Below, piece after piece: positions 25,348-33,319 of a DNA stretch of 46,649 nucleotides. The position numbers and the translations under genes are program-made. This DNA is from Microbacterium sp. Its GTDB lineage: Bacteria > Actinomycetota > Actinomycetes > Actinomycetales > Microbacteriaceae. How positions within the stretch are numbered: the first letter of the stretch is position 1; every line of letters begins with the position of its first letter. The DNA lies in NCBI GenBank assembly GCA_019510305.1, contig JAEKKN010000045.1, positions 1-46,649 of the forward strand. The letters run 5' to 3'. The notes beneath the pieces are model-generated. The model ran no database searches. It was not told the DNA's origin and saw only the letters and a list, made by a program, of their open reading frames with translations.

Positions 25348-25557
25348 TCAGACGTCGGCGACCTTGCGGCCCTTGTACTCGAGGAAGAGCTCGGTGCCCT
25401 GCGAGTCGGTGACGACCTTCGCCTGGTGAGGACGGCTGTAGACGACCTGGCCGTTCTCGACGGTCTTCACCAGAGCGACGGGGGCCGCCTTCCACTGCGC
25501 GCGACGCGAACGGGTGTTGGAACGGGAAACCTTGCGCTTCGGGGGGTTACCAGCCAT
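25348..25557 (-). CDS. rpmF: 50S ribosomal protein L32
   Basis: Small basic ribosomal protein of 69 residues: MAGNPPKRKVSRSNTRSRRA is the typical bL32 head. The zinc-binding cysteines of the C+ form are absent; there is no Cys at all, so this is a C-minus (zinc-independent) version. The ATG at 25557 lies 2 nt after the DUF177 stop, the standard DUF177-rpmF arrangement. The tail, from ELFLEYKGRK, is longer than in E. coli. Confidence 0.95.
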   Translation of the reverse strand: MAGNPPKRKVSRSNTRSRRAQWKAAPVALVKTVENGQVVYSRPHQAKVVTDSQGTELFLEYKGRKVADV

Positions 25558-25559
25558 GA

Positions 25560-26120
25560 CTAGCTCTCTTCTTTCTCGGCGGCACGGCTCTCTGCCGTAC
25601 CGTCTTGGTCTGTGATCTGCTGGAGCGCGCTCCATCGAGGATCGATGGGAGCCGCCTGCTCCGTTCCGGTGCTCGCGGTCAGCTTCTCGCCGGTTCTCGG
25701 GTCGAGCCCCAGGCAATCCGGCTGACACACCGGCTGAAAAGGAAGCGACAATACGGCCGCATCCCTGACCAGAGTTTCAAGATCCACGTGGTCGTCTTGA
25801 ACCTCGAAGTCAGTTTCTTCCTCACTAGGATACGCGAAAAGCTCCTGGAACTCGACTTCGACAGGCCGCGTGATGGGAGTCAGGCACCGACCGCACTCTC
25901 CCGAGTACTCGCCGTCGGCCGTTCCGGAGACCAGAATGCCCTCGTGAACCGACTCGAGACGCACGTCGAGATCGAGCGCCGACCCCTTGGGCAGAGACAC
26001 GATTCCCTCACCCCACTGCTCGGCGAGGGCGACGGTGAACTCGTGTTCACGCATCTCGCCCGGACGTCGGACGATGTCACGGACGGGCAGGACGAAAGGA
26101 CCACTCATACGGGAACGCAC
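25560..26120 (-). CDS. DUF177 (YceD-family) protein
   Basis: A 186-residue acidic protein of the YceD/DUF177 family, which nearly always precedes rpmF and has been linked to 23S rRNA or ribosome assembly. It has paired cysteines in GECGRCLTPI (about 78-87) and VCQPDCLGLDP (about 136-146), the latter being the family signature. The GTG at 26120 is chosen because a TAGCAT -10 box ends 6 nt upstream, indicating leaderless initiation; the in-frame ATG at 26108 is the alternative. No Shine-Dalgarno is present for either. Confidence 0.92.
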   Translation of the reverse strand: MRSRMSGPFVLPVRDIVRRPGEMREHEFTVALAEQWGEGIVSLPKGSALDLDVRLESVHEGILVSGTADGEYSGECGRCLTPITRPVEVEFQELFAYPSEEETDFEVQDDHVDLETLVRDAAVLSLPFQPVCQPDCLGLDPRTGEKLTASTGTEQAAPIDPRWSALQQITDQDGTAESRAAEKEES

Positions 26121-26126
26121 CCCGCA

Positions 26127-26132
26127 ATGCTA
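26127..26132 (-). promoter_or_regulatory. Candidate leaderless -10 element of the DUF177-rpmF-rnc-mutM operon
   Basis: TAGCAT on the minus strand ends exactly 6 nt before the GTG at 26120. It would drive DUF177, rpmF, rnc and mutM, which are packed with gaps of 2 to 7 nt or overlaps. Confidence 0.55.
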
Positions 26133-26159
26133 CCGGCTCCCGGCTGAACGGGACCCGAG

Positions 26160-26657
26160 TCAGATGCCGCGGGCGCCGGTGTCGAGGAATGCGGCCACCG
26201 CGGGGGGCACGAACGGCGACACATCTCCCCCGAGACCGGCCACCTGGCGGACCAGCGAACTGGACACCATGGCGTGCGAAGGATCGGGCAGCAGGAAGAC
26301 GGTCTCGATGTCGGCGAGGTGCCGGTTGACGATCGCCATCGGCGACTCGTAGGCGACGTCGATCTGCGAGCGGATGCCCTTCACGAGCACGCCCGCGTTC
26401 ACGTCGCGTGCGTAGTCGACCAGCAGTCCCATGCTCCACGATCCGATGACGATGTTGCCGCTCATCCCGTCTTCGGCGATCGACTTCTCCAGCAGAGCCA
26501 GACGCTGCGAGATGGGCAGCATCGCCTCTTTGCCGGGGTTGTGGACGACCAGCACGTGCAGTTCGTCGTACAGTTTGGCGGCCCGGCGGATGACGTCGAG
26601 ATGACCAAGAGTCGGCGGGTCGAAGGAACCCGGGACGACGGCGATCCGGCTGCTCAC
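26160..26657 (-). CDS. coaD: Phosphopantetheine adenylyltransferase
   Basis: Penultimate enzyme of coenzyme A synthesis, joining ATP and 4'-phosphopantetheine to form dephospho-CoA. The 165-residue protein has the nucleotidyltransferase motif [10 protein letters not shown] (10-19), the pantetheine-binding [13 protein letters not shown] segment and the C-terminal SSSLVRQVA motif. The GTG start at 26657 is preceded by AAGGAG about 6 nt upstream; a possible -10 TAGGCT lies at 26696-26701 on the minus strand. Confidence 0.97.
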   Translation of the reverse strand: MSSRIAVVPGSFDPPTLGHLDVIRRAAKLYDELHVLVVHNPGKEAMLPISQRLALLEKSIAEDGMSGNIVIGSWSMGLLVDYARDVNAGVLVKGIRSQIDVAYESPMAIVNRHLADIETVFLLPDPSHAMVSSSLVRQVAGLGGDVSPFVPPAVAAFLDTGARGI

Positions 26658-26708
26658 GTGGTCTCCTTCGATCGCTCAGTACGGCGCATTGATCCAGCCT
26701 AGGGCACG

Positions 26709-28877
26709 TCAGTTCTTCGCCAGGGCGGCGCGGTCCTCATCGCTCACCCGCCGCTCGATCGCCGCGCGCAGCCCGGAATGCTCGGCGAGACTCGGGTCGG
26801 CTGCGAGGATGACCTCGGCCAGTTCCCGCGCCCGCACGATCAGCCGGGAGTCCTTCACGACGCGGAGCAGCCGCAGGGACGAGCGCGCACCGGCCTGCAC
26901 GGATCCGAGCACGTCGCCTTCGCCTCGCAGCTCGAGATCGACTTCGGCGAGCTGGAAGCCGTCGAGCGTCGCGGCGACGGCATCCACCCGTTCCCTGGCG
27001 ACCGAGCCCTCTTCCGCCTCGGTGACGAGCAGGCACAAGCCGGGCACTCCCCCTCGACCGACGCGTCCTCGGAGCTGATGCAATTGCGAGACGCCGAAGC
27101 GATCGGCATCCAGCACGATCATCGTCGACGCGTTCGGCACGTCGACACCGACTTCGATCACGGTCGTCGCCAGCAGCAGATCGATCTCTCCGCGCGCGAA
27201 GGCCTGCATGACCGCGTCCTTCTCGTCGGAAGGCATCTTGCCGTGCAGCACAGCACGGCGAAGACCGCCGAGCGTCGGATGAGTGGACAGCGCCTCGTCG
27301 AGCTGCACGACACCCCACCGAGGGCCGTTCGCCCCCTCCTGAGCGGGAAGCGCGCCGGCCTCGCCAGTCTTCTTCGTGGTGTCGATCGCCGCGCACACCG
27401 CGAACACCTGGCGCCCCTGAGCGATCTCCTCGGATGCCCGCTCCCACACCCGTTGCCACCAGCCCGGGTGCTCGGCGAGAGGCGCGACGAACGACTGGAT
27501 GCCGGCGCGCCCCGCGGGCATGGTGCGGATGACGGAGGTGTCGAGATCGCCGAACACCGTCATGGCGACGGTGCGCGGAATCGGCGTGGCGGTGAGCACG
27601 AGGGCGTGCGGGCTGGATCCCTTGGCGCGCAGAGCTTCACGCTGCTCGACCCCGAAGCGATGCTGCTCGTCGACCACGACGAGACCGAGGTCGGCGAACG
27701 TGGTCTTCTCGCCCAGCAGGGCATGGGTCCCGACGACGATGAGCGCCTGGCCGGACGCCACCCTGAGCGCGGCCTTGCGCCGATCCGCTGCCGGCATCTG
27801 ACCGGTGAGGAGCGTGGGCATCACGAGCGGGGCGAGTTCGGGACCGAGCAGCTTGGCGATCGAGCGCAGATGCTGGCCGGCGAGCACCTCTGTCGGGGCG
27901 ATCAGGGCGGCCTGGCCGCCGGACTCCGCGACCTGCAGCATCGCACGGAGCGCCACGAGAGTCTTGCCCGATCCGACCTCGCCCTGCACGAGCCGGTTCA
28001 TGGGCCAGGCGCCGACGAGGTCTTTCGCGATCTGCTCTCCCACGGTCTGCTGGTCGTCGGTGAGCGTGTACGGGAGGGTGGAGTCGAAGCGTTCGAGCAG
28101 CCCTCCGGGGGCTGCCGGTCGTGCCGTGGCCGACAGCGCCCGCACCGCGTCGCGCTGCTGCAACAGCGCGGTCTGCAGCGTGAGCGCCTCGTGCATGCGC
28201 AGTGTGCGCACGGCCGGATCGATGTCTGTCCGGGTCTTCGGACGATGGATCTGCTCGAGAGCTTCACGCGCGGTGAGCAGCTCCTCCCTGAGCCTGACCG
28301 CGTCGGGAAGAGGCTCGGCGATCGGCCCGAGGTCGTCGAGCACGCGGGCGATGAGCTTCGCGATCTGCATCGAGGCCAGGCTGGCCGTCGCGGGGTAGAT
28401 CGGGATCAGCACGGCTGCACGGGCATCGGCGCGTCGACGGGCCTCATCCTCGTCGTCGAACAGCTCGTACTCGGGGTGCGAGAACTGGGTGACGCCGTTG
28501 AACTCGCCGACCTTGCCCGAGAAGATGCCTCGACGGCCGACGGCGAGCTGACCTGCCCGCCATTTGGCCTGATCGAGGCTCTTGGCGAAGAAGGTCAGCG
28601 ACATCTTCCCGATGCCGTCGCCGATGATCACCTCGACCATCGCGCCGCGGCGGTTGCGCATCGCCCGAGCGCTCGACGACAGCACCTCGGCGACGATGGT
28701 CACGTTCTCACCGACGGGGAGCTCGCGGATGGGCGTGAGCTCGGCTGGATCGGCATAACGACGCGGATAGTGCGAGAGCAGGTCTCCCACGGTCTCCATG
28801 CCGAAGGCCCGAGTCAGCGACTTCGCGACGTTCGCACCGAGCGCCTCGGCGAGGGTCGAGTCGAGCGAGAGCGGCAT
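26709..28877 (-). CDS. recG: ATP-dependent DNA helicase RecG
   Basis: Branch-migrating helicase that reverses stalled forks and processes Holliday junctions. The 722-residue protein has the N-terminal wedge/OB domain (about 40-150), Walker A GEVGSGKT, the DEXH-type box as DEQHRFGVEQR, LTATPIPRT (motif III) and the C-terminal helicase motifs VIEVGVDVPNA and QLRGRVGRG. A TAGACT -10 box lies 6 nt before the ATG, indicating leaderless transcription. It is divergent from rsmD with 51 nt between starts. Confidence 0.97.
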   Translation of the reverse strand: MPLSLDSTLAEALGANVAKSLTRAFGMETVGDLLSHYPRRYADPAELTPIRELPVGENVTIVAEVLSSSARAMRNRRGAMVEVIIGDGIGKMSLTFFAKSLDQAKWRAGQLAVGRRGIFSGKVGEFNGVTQFSHPEYELFDDEDEARRRADARAAVLIPIYPATASLASMQIAKLIARVLDDLGPIAEPLPDAVRLREELLTAREALEQIHRPKTRTDIDPAVRTLRMHEALTLQTALLQQRDAVRALSATARPAAPGGLLERFDSTLPYTLTDDQQTVGEQIAKDLVGAWPMNRLVQGEVGSGKTLVALRAMLQVAESGGQAALIAPTEVLAGQHLRSIAKLLGPELAPLVMPTLLTGQMPAADRRKAALRVASGQALIVVGTHALLGEKTTFADLGLVVVDEQHRFGVEQREALRAKGSSPHALVLTATPIPRTVAMTVFGDLDTSVIRTMPAGRAGIQSFVAPLAEHPGWWQRVWERASEEIAQGRQVFAVCAAIDTTKKTGEAGALPAQEGANGPRWGVVQLDEALSTHPTLGGLRRAVLHGKMPSDEKDAVMQAFARGEIDLLLATTVIEVGVDVPNASTMIVLDADRFGVSQLHQLRGRVGRGGVPGLCLLVTEAEEGSVARERVDAVAATLDGFQLAEVDLELRGEGDVLGSVQAGARSSLRLLRVVKDSRLIVRARELAEVILAADPSLAEHSGLRAAIERRVSDEDRAALAKN

Positions 28878-28883
28878 GATCCG

Positions 28884-28922
28884 AGTCTAGAGACAGGCGC
28901 CGACGTCGCCTGCCGATATCGT
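28884..28922. promoter_or_regulatory. Divergent leaderless promoters of recG and rsmD
   Basis: On the minus strand TAGACT (28884-28889) ends 6 nt before the recG ATG. On the plus strand TATCGT (28917-28922) ends 6 nt before the rsmD GTG at 28929. Neither gene has a Shine-Dalgarno. Confidence 0.5.
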
Positions 28923-28928
28923 GAACGG

Positions 28929-29513
28929 GTGACCAGGATCATCGCAGGCAGAGCACGGGGCGCGCGTCTCGAAGTGCCGAGCGCCGGTACCCGCCCCACC
29001 AGCGATCGCGTGCGCGAGTCGCTCTTCGGGGCTCTCGAATCGGCGGACGGCATCGAGGGAGCCCGCGTGCTCGACCTGTACGCGGGGTCGGGTGCCCTCG
29101 GACTCGAATCCCTCAGTCGGGGAGCGGCGAGCGTGGACCTGGTCGAGAAGGGACGGCAGGCCGCCGCAATCGTGCGCCGCAACGCGGCGACGGTGGCGAA
29201 GGCCGGCGGGATCGCGACCGGCCGCGTGCACGAGAGCGCCGTGCATCCGTTCCTCGTCCGCGCTTCGGGCACCTTCGATCTGGTGTTCTCGGATCCTCCC
29301 TATGACATCGCCGACGCGGCCATGAACGCGGATCTCGTCGCCCTGGCTCCGCTGCTGTCTCCCGACGCGCTCGTCGTGGTCGAGCGCGCGAAGCGCTCCT
29401 CTCCCCCGGACTTCGCCGCAGCCGGCCTGCGGCTGCTGCGCGACAAGGCGTACGGCGACACCACGCTGTGGTGGGCAGAACCTCAGCCCGCGGCGGAATC
29501 CCAGTCGCGATAG
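28929..29513 (+). CDS. rsmD: 16S rRNA (guanine966-N2)-methyltransferase RsmD
   Basis: SAM-dependent methyltransferase of small-subunit rRNA, 194 residues. It starts VTRIIAGRARGARL with the family GTRPTSDRVRESLF segment, then the SAM-binding DLYAGSGALGLE and the catalytic SDPPYD (N/D-PPY motif). The GTG start is fixed by the conserved N-terminus and by the -10 box 6 nt upstream. Its 3' end overlaps the convergent thiL gene by 31 nt. Confidence 0.95.
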   Translation: MTRIIAGRARGARLEVPSAGTRPTSDRVRESLFGALESADGIEGARVLDLYAGSGALGLESLSRGAASVDLVEKGRQAAAIVRRNAATVAKAGGIATGRVHESAVHPFLVRASGTFDLVFSDPPYDIADAAMNADLVALAPLLSPDALVVVERAKRSSPPDFAAAGLRLLRDKAYGDTTLWWAEPQPAAESQSR

Positions 29514-30478
29514 GGGTCCCACCCGGAGACGTCGACGGGCGCATCATCGCAGAGCAGCGGTTGCTCGCCCGGTGGACGTACCTCGCCGATCACCCGGAAC
29601 CCGGCGGGCACGACGCCCGGTGGGAACGCCGCCAGCAGAGCGTGGTCCTCTCCGCCGGCCAGCGCGCGGACGGAGTCGTCGCCCAGGGCGGAGCCGTCGA
29701 GCGCGATCGTGACGCCGGATGCCGCCGCCATCCGCCGCGCGTCGAGAGCGAGCCCGTCGGAGACGTCCATCATGGCGTTCGCGCCGGCGACCGCCGCGAA
29801 CGGTCCGAGCCCGATCGGCGGAGAGGGACGCAACTGAACGGCCACGGCTTGACGCTCGCCCTCGGCGAGAAGCGCCGGGTCCACCGGTATCGGCGTCTCG
29901 CCGTCGCGGAAACGACCGAACAGCACGGCGAGGCCATGAGCAGCCAGACCGAGTTCGCCGGCCACCGCGACGGAATCGCCGGGGCGGGCTCCCGACCTCG
30001 TGACCGCAGCCCGTCCTTCGAGGTCGCCGAGGGCCGTCACCGCGACCGTCAGAACATCGGACACCGTCAGGTCGCCGCCCACGACCGCACAGCCGGGAGC
30101 CAGCGCCGCACACGCTTCGCGGAAGCCGTCGGCGAGGCTCTCGACGAAAGACAGCCGCAGATCCCGCGGCACCGCGAGCGCGACGAGCAGTGCGGTCGGG
30201 CGAGCCCCCATCGCGGCGACGTCGGCGAGATTCACCGCTGCGGCCTTCCACCCCAGGTCGAAGCCGCTCGACCATGCGAGACGGAAGTCGGGACCGTGCA
30301 CGAGCGTGTCCGTGGTCGCGACGACGGTTCCAGAGGGCGTGGCGATCACCGCCGCGTCGTCGCCGGGGCCGATGATCGTGTGGGTCGCCTGAGCCGTACG
30401 ACTCAGGATCGCCTTCAGGATCTCTCCCTCGGAGAGATCGCCCAGGCGCGGATCGTCGGTGTCGGGTCGGGAGGGCAT
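29483..30478 (-). CDS. thiL: Thiamine-monophosphate kinase
   Basis: Phosphorylates thiamine monophosphate to the active cofactor thiamine diphosphate. The 331-residue protein is of PurM-like architecture: GPGDDAAVI with metal-binding Asp pair (about 42-50), ATTDTLVHG, VNLADVAAMGA, VGGDLT and the C-terminal MMDVSDGLALD. The ATG at 30478 is chosen because LGDLSEGEIL follows closely as in homologues; a TACCTT -10 box lies 7 nt upstream. It is divergent from a DUF3515 lipoprotein gene, a common Actinobacterial neighbour, and overlaps the rsmD end. Confidence 0.95.
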   Translation of the reverse strand: MPSRPDTDDPRLGDLSEGEILKAILSRTAQATHTIIGPGDDAAVIATPSGTVVATTDTLVHGPDFRLAWSSGFDLGWKAAAVNLADVAAMGARPTALLVALAVPRDLRLSFVESLADGFREACAALAPGCAVVGGDLTVSDVLTVAVTALGDLEGRAAVTRSGARPGDSVAVAGELGLAAHGLAVLFGRFRDGETPIPVDPALLAEGERQAVAVQLRPSPPIGLGPFAAVAGANAMMDVSDGLALDARRMAAASGVTIALDGSALGDDSVRALAGGEDHALLAAFPPGVVPAGFRVIGEVRPPGEQPLLCDDAPVDVSGWDPYRDWDSAAG

Positions 30479-30485
30479 GCTGTCA

Positions 30486-30495
30486 AAGGTAGCCT
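30486..30495. promoter_or_regulatory. Overlapping divergent -10 boxes of thiL and the DUF3515 gene
   Basis: The minus-strand TACCTT (30486-30491, 7 nt from the thiL ATG) and the plus-strand TAGCCT (30490-30495, 6 nt from the DUF3515 ATG) share two bases. Only 23 nt separate the two start codons, so the two promoters should exclude each other. Confidence 0.55.
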
Positions 30496-30501
30496 GGAAG
30501 C

Positions 30502-30972
30502 ATGCCCCGTTCTCGTCGTCTCGCCGTCGTGGCGGGAGCCCTGATCCTCCTCGGCGCACTGGCCGGATGCTCGACGACGGTTCACGTCGACCCCGCGGAT
30601 GACGCGAATAACGCCGCCTGCGCGGACGTCTCTGTGCTGCTGCCCGACGCGATCGGCGACCTCGATCGGGTGTGGACGGACGCGCAGGCCACCGGCGCCT
30701 GGGGCGACCCGACGGTCGTGCTCAGATGCGGCGTCGACGTGCCGGCGCCGTCGGACCTCGTCTGCCAGACGATCGGCGGCGTCGATTGGCTCGTCCTCGC
30801 GCAGGAGGACGAGCGTCAGCGCCTCGTCACCTACGGGCGCGACCCCGCGGTCGAGGTGATCATCAAGCGCGGGTCCGACATCGACTTCCGCTCGATCGTC
30901 GAGAAGCTGTCGACCAGCATCCAGTCAGGTCTCCAGCCGTCGACCGCAAAGTGCACCGAACGCGTCGAATGA
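30502..30972 (+). CDS. DUF3515 lipoprotein
   Basis: A 156-residue secreted lipoprotein. The signal peptide has basic residues (PRSRR), a hydrophobic core and the lipobox LAGC, with the lipidated Cys at residue 22. Three further cysteines in the mature part (AACADV, LRCGVD, LVCQTI, TAKCTE among them) could form disulfides. DUF3515 proteins occur beside thiL and ddl in many Actinobacteria; the function is unknown. It overlaps a small membrane-protein gene by 4 nt. Confidence 0.88.
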   Translation: MPRSRRLAVVAGALILLGALAGCSTTVHVDPADDANNAACADVSVLLPDAIGDLDRVWTDAQATGAWGDPTVVLRCGVDVPAPSDLVCQTIGGVDWLVLAQEDERQRLVTYGRDPAVEVIIKRGSDIDFRSIVEKLSTSIQSGLQPSTAKCTERVE

Positions 30973-31190
30973 TGAATCCGCTGATCCCTACGGCGTACGA
31001 CGTCGTCTGGAGCGTCGTGACCGCAGCAGTGCTCGCATTCACGATCGCGGCGATCATCTCCATGATGCGGACGCGCCACGTGGGCGGTCTGAGGTTCCTC
31101 GTCTGGTTCCTGCTCGTCCTCGCGGCGCCGGTGCTGGGGGCCGCTGCATGGTTCGCCTACGGGCGCAGAGCCGAAGCCACGCGCCCGTAG
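30969..31190 (+). CDS. Small two-helix membrane protein (PLDc_N-like)
   Basis: A 73-residue protein with two hydrophobic helices (about 12-31 and 43-64) joined by a short basic loop, MMRTRHVGG. The second helix followed by FAYGRR resembles the phospholipase D N-terminal (PLDc_N) domain that also occurs alone in small membrane proteins. The start lies in an ATGA overlap with the DUF3515 gene; a second ATG directly follows. It ends 7 nt before the convergent ddl stop. No function is known. Confidence 0.7.
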   Translation: MMNPLIPTAYDVVWSVVTAAVLAFTIAAIISMMRTRHVGGLRFLVWFLLVLAAPVLGAAAWFAYGRRAEATRP

Positions 31191-31197
31191 GCGGTGA

Positions 31198-32283
31198 TCA
31201 ACGGCGCAGGCCCGCCTCGATGAGCTCGGAGATCAGGTCGCCGTAAGAGAGGCCCGACGCGACCCAGCACTTCGGGAACATCGAGATCGGCGTGAACCCG
31301 GGCATCGTGTTGAGCTCGTTGACGACGAGCTCGCCGGATGCGGTCAGGAACATGTCGACCCGCGCGAGCCCGCGACCGTCGACCGCCTCGAAGGAACGGA
31401 TGCCGACATTCTGGATCGCGTCGATCTCGGCGTCGGTGAGTTCCGCCGGGCACACCACGTCGACGCCATCACCGCCCAGGTACTTGCCCTCGAAGTCGTA
31501 GAAGCCGCGGGAGGTGAGCACGATCTCGCCGGGAAGAGAGGCACGCACGCCGTCGGCTCCTTCGAGGATCGCGACCTCGATCTCACGCCCTGCCACGCCG
31601 ATCTCGATGAGCACTTTGTCGTCCTCGGCGAAGGCGAGGGCCAGAGCGGCATCGAGCTCGGACAGATCCGACACCTTCGAGACGCCGACGCTGGAGCCGG
31701 CGCGAGCCGGCTTCACGAACAGGGGCAGCGGACCGAGCGCCTCGGCGGCAGCGCGGACGCTCGCAGCATCCGCGTCCCACTGCCGGGCCCGAACCGTGAC
31801 CCACGGAGCGACGGTGATGCCTGCCGCATGCAGAGCGACCTTCATGAAGTGCTTGTCCATGCAGAGCGCGGAGTCGAGCACGCCGCCGCCCGCGTATGGA
31901 ACCTCGAGAGTGTCGAAATAACCCTGGATCGTGCCGTCTTCGCCGTGAGTCCCGTGCAGGATCGGGAGAACGATGTCGATCTCGCCGAGTCCCTCGACCG
32001 TGCCGTCGGCGCGAACGACCCGCAGAGTCCGATCGCCGCCGGGCTCCGGCCAGAGGATTCGGCTGCCGTTGTCGACCACCTCGGGAAGGTGCGCCGCGTC
32101 CAGCGGGAACTTGGCCGGGTCGTCGTCCTCGAGGACGAATGCGCCCTCGCGCGTGATCCCCACGGGGATCACCGCATAGCGGTCGCGATCAATCGCGCCG
32201 AGAACCCCGCCCGCCGTGGCGGAACTGATCGAATGCTCGCTGGAACGCCCGCCGAAGAGGACCACCACCGTCTGCTTGTCCAT
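31198..32283 (-). CDS. ddl: D-alanine--D-alanine ligase
   Basis: ATP-grasp ligase that makes the D-Ala-D-Ala end of peptidoglycan precursors. The 361-residue protein has VVVLFGGRSSEHSIS at the start, LHGTHGEDGTIQG, KPARAGSSVGVSKV (ATP-grasp lysine) and the metal-binding ARVDMFLT and VNELNTMPGFT segments at the end. The ATG at 32283 has GGGAGAGG 8 nt upstream. The first 95 nt overlap the 3' end of gpsA in another frame. Confidence 0.96.
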   Translation of the reverse strand: MDKQTVVVLFGGRSSEHSISSATAGGVLGAIDRDRYAVIPVGITREGAFVLEDDDPAKFPLDAAHLPEVVDNGSRILWPEPGGDRTLRVVRADGTVEGLGEIDIVLPILHGTHGEDGTIQGYFDTLEVPYAGGGVLDSALCMDKHFMKVALHAAGITVAPWVTVRARQWDADAASVRAAAEALGPLPLFVKPARAGSSVGVSKVSDLSELDAALALAFAEDDKVLIEIGVAGREIEVAILEGADGVRASLPGEIVLTSRGFYDFEGKYLGGDGVDVVCPAELTDAEIDAIQNVGIRSFEAVDGRGLARVDMFLTASGELVVNELNTMPGFTPISMFPKCWVASGLSYGDLISELIEAGLRR

Positions 32284-33319
32284 AGTTGGTCCTCTCCCCC
32301 TGAGGGGTGTCGTCGTCCGTCGTCAGGTGGGGTGCGATGTCGCGCGGGTTCATCTTCCCGTCGAGCACCATCTTCACCTGTTCGACGATGGGCATGTCGA
32401 CCTCGGACTCGCGAGCGAGCTGCAGAATCGGCGCGACGGACGCGAGTCCCTCGGCCGTCTGCTGCATCTGCTTCACGACGTCCTGGAAGCTGTACCCCTG
32501 GCCGAGCAGGCGCCCGGCCGTGTTGTTGCGGCTCAGCGGCGACTGGCAGGTGGCGATCAGGTCGCCGAGCCCTGCGAGCCCCTGCAGCGTCTCGGGATGC
32601 GCCCCGTTCGCCACCGCGAAGTCGGTCATCTCCACGAGTCCGCGGGTGATGATCGAGGCCTTCGTGTTCTCGCCGTAGCCGACGCCGTCGACGATTCCGA
32701 TCGCGACCGCGATCAGGTTCTTCAGCACACCGCCGAACTCGGTGCCGATCACGTCTGTGTTCACGAAGGTGCGGAAGTAGCTGTTGCGCGCGGCGCGCGC
32801 GATGATCTCCGCAGTCTCGAGGCTGCGCGAGGAGATCACCGCAGCGGTCGGCTGCTCCCGTGCGATCTCGAGCGCGAGGTTCGGCCCCGATGCCACGGCT
32901 ATGCGATCGGGATCGCACTGCAGCTCCTGCTCGATGACCTGGCTCATGCGCAGACCCGTGCCGCGCTCGACGCCCTTCATCAGGCTCACGATCTTGGCGT
33001 CGTTATCGGCGAGGAGCGGGCGCAGGGCCTTGAGGTTCTCGCGCAGGGACTGGCTGGGAACCGACAGGTAGACCTGGTCGACGCCGCGCAGGGCCGTCGA
33101 CAGCTCGTGCGTCGCCGCCATCGTGCGCGGCAGGTTGATGCCGGGCAGGTAGCGCGAATTCCGCTTCGCCTCGTCGATCTCGTGCGCCAGTTCGGCGCGG
33201 CGGGCCCACATCGTCACCTGGGCGCCGCCGTCGGCGAGGATCTTGCCGAAGGTCGTGCCCCAGCTGCCCGCACCGATGACGGCGACTCGAGGGCCCGCGA
33301 CCGGCTTCTTAGGAGTCAA
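32189..33319 (-). CDS. gpsA: NAD(P)H-dependent glycerol-3-phosphate dehydrogenase
   Basis: Cytosolic enzyme that reduces dihydroxyacetone phosphate to glycerol-3-phosphate for phospholipid synthesis. The 376-residue protein has the Rossmann motif VIGAGSWGTTFG, SLMKGVERGTG, GPNLALEIA and the catalytic KNLIAVAIGI region. It is longer than the usual 330-340 residues, because a Gly/Arg-rich tail of about 30 codons overlaps ddl. The start appears to be TTG at 33319, since no ATG or GTG lies in frame before the Rossmann strand; AGAAGGAG is about 10 nt upstream. It overlaps plsC by 11 nt. Confidence 0.94.
   Translation of the reverse strand: MTPKKPVAGPRVAVIGAGSWGTTFGKILADGGAQVTMWARRAELAHEIDEAKRNSRYLPGINLPRTMAATHELSTALRGVDQVYLSVPSQSLRENLKALRPLLADNDAKIVSLMKGVERGTGLRMSQVIEQELQCDPDRIAVASGPNLALEIAREQPTAAVISSRSLETAEIIARAARNSYFRTFVNTDVIGTEFGGVLKNLIAVAIGIVDGVGYGENTKASIITRGLVEMTDFAVANGAHPETLQGLAGLGDLIATCQSPLSRNNTAGRLLGQGYSFQDVVKQMQQTAEGLASVAPILQLARESEVDMPIVEQVKMVLDGKMNPRDIAPHLTTDDDTPQGERTNYGQADGGGPLRRAFQRAFDQFRHGGRGSRRD

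Noticed and set aside
26778..29513. 911-codon open frame on the plus strand opposite recG
   Set aside because: Only its last 194 codons are a gene (rsmD, from GTG 28929). The rest is antisense to recG and has shadow-frame composition.
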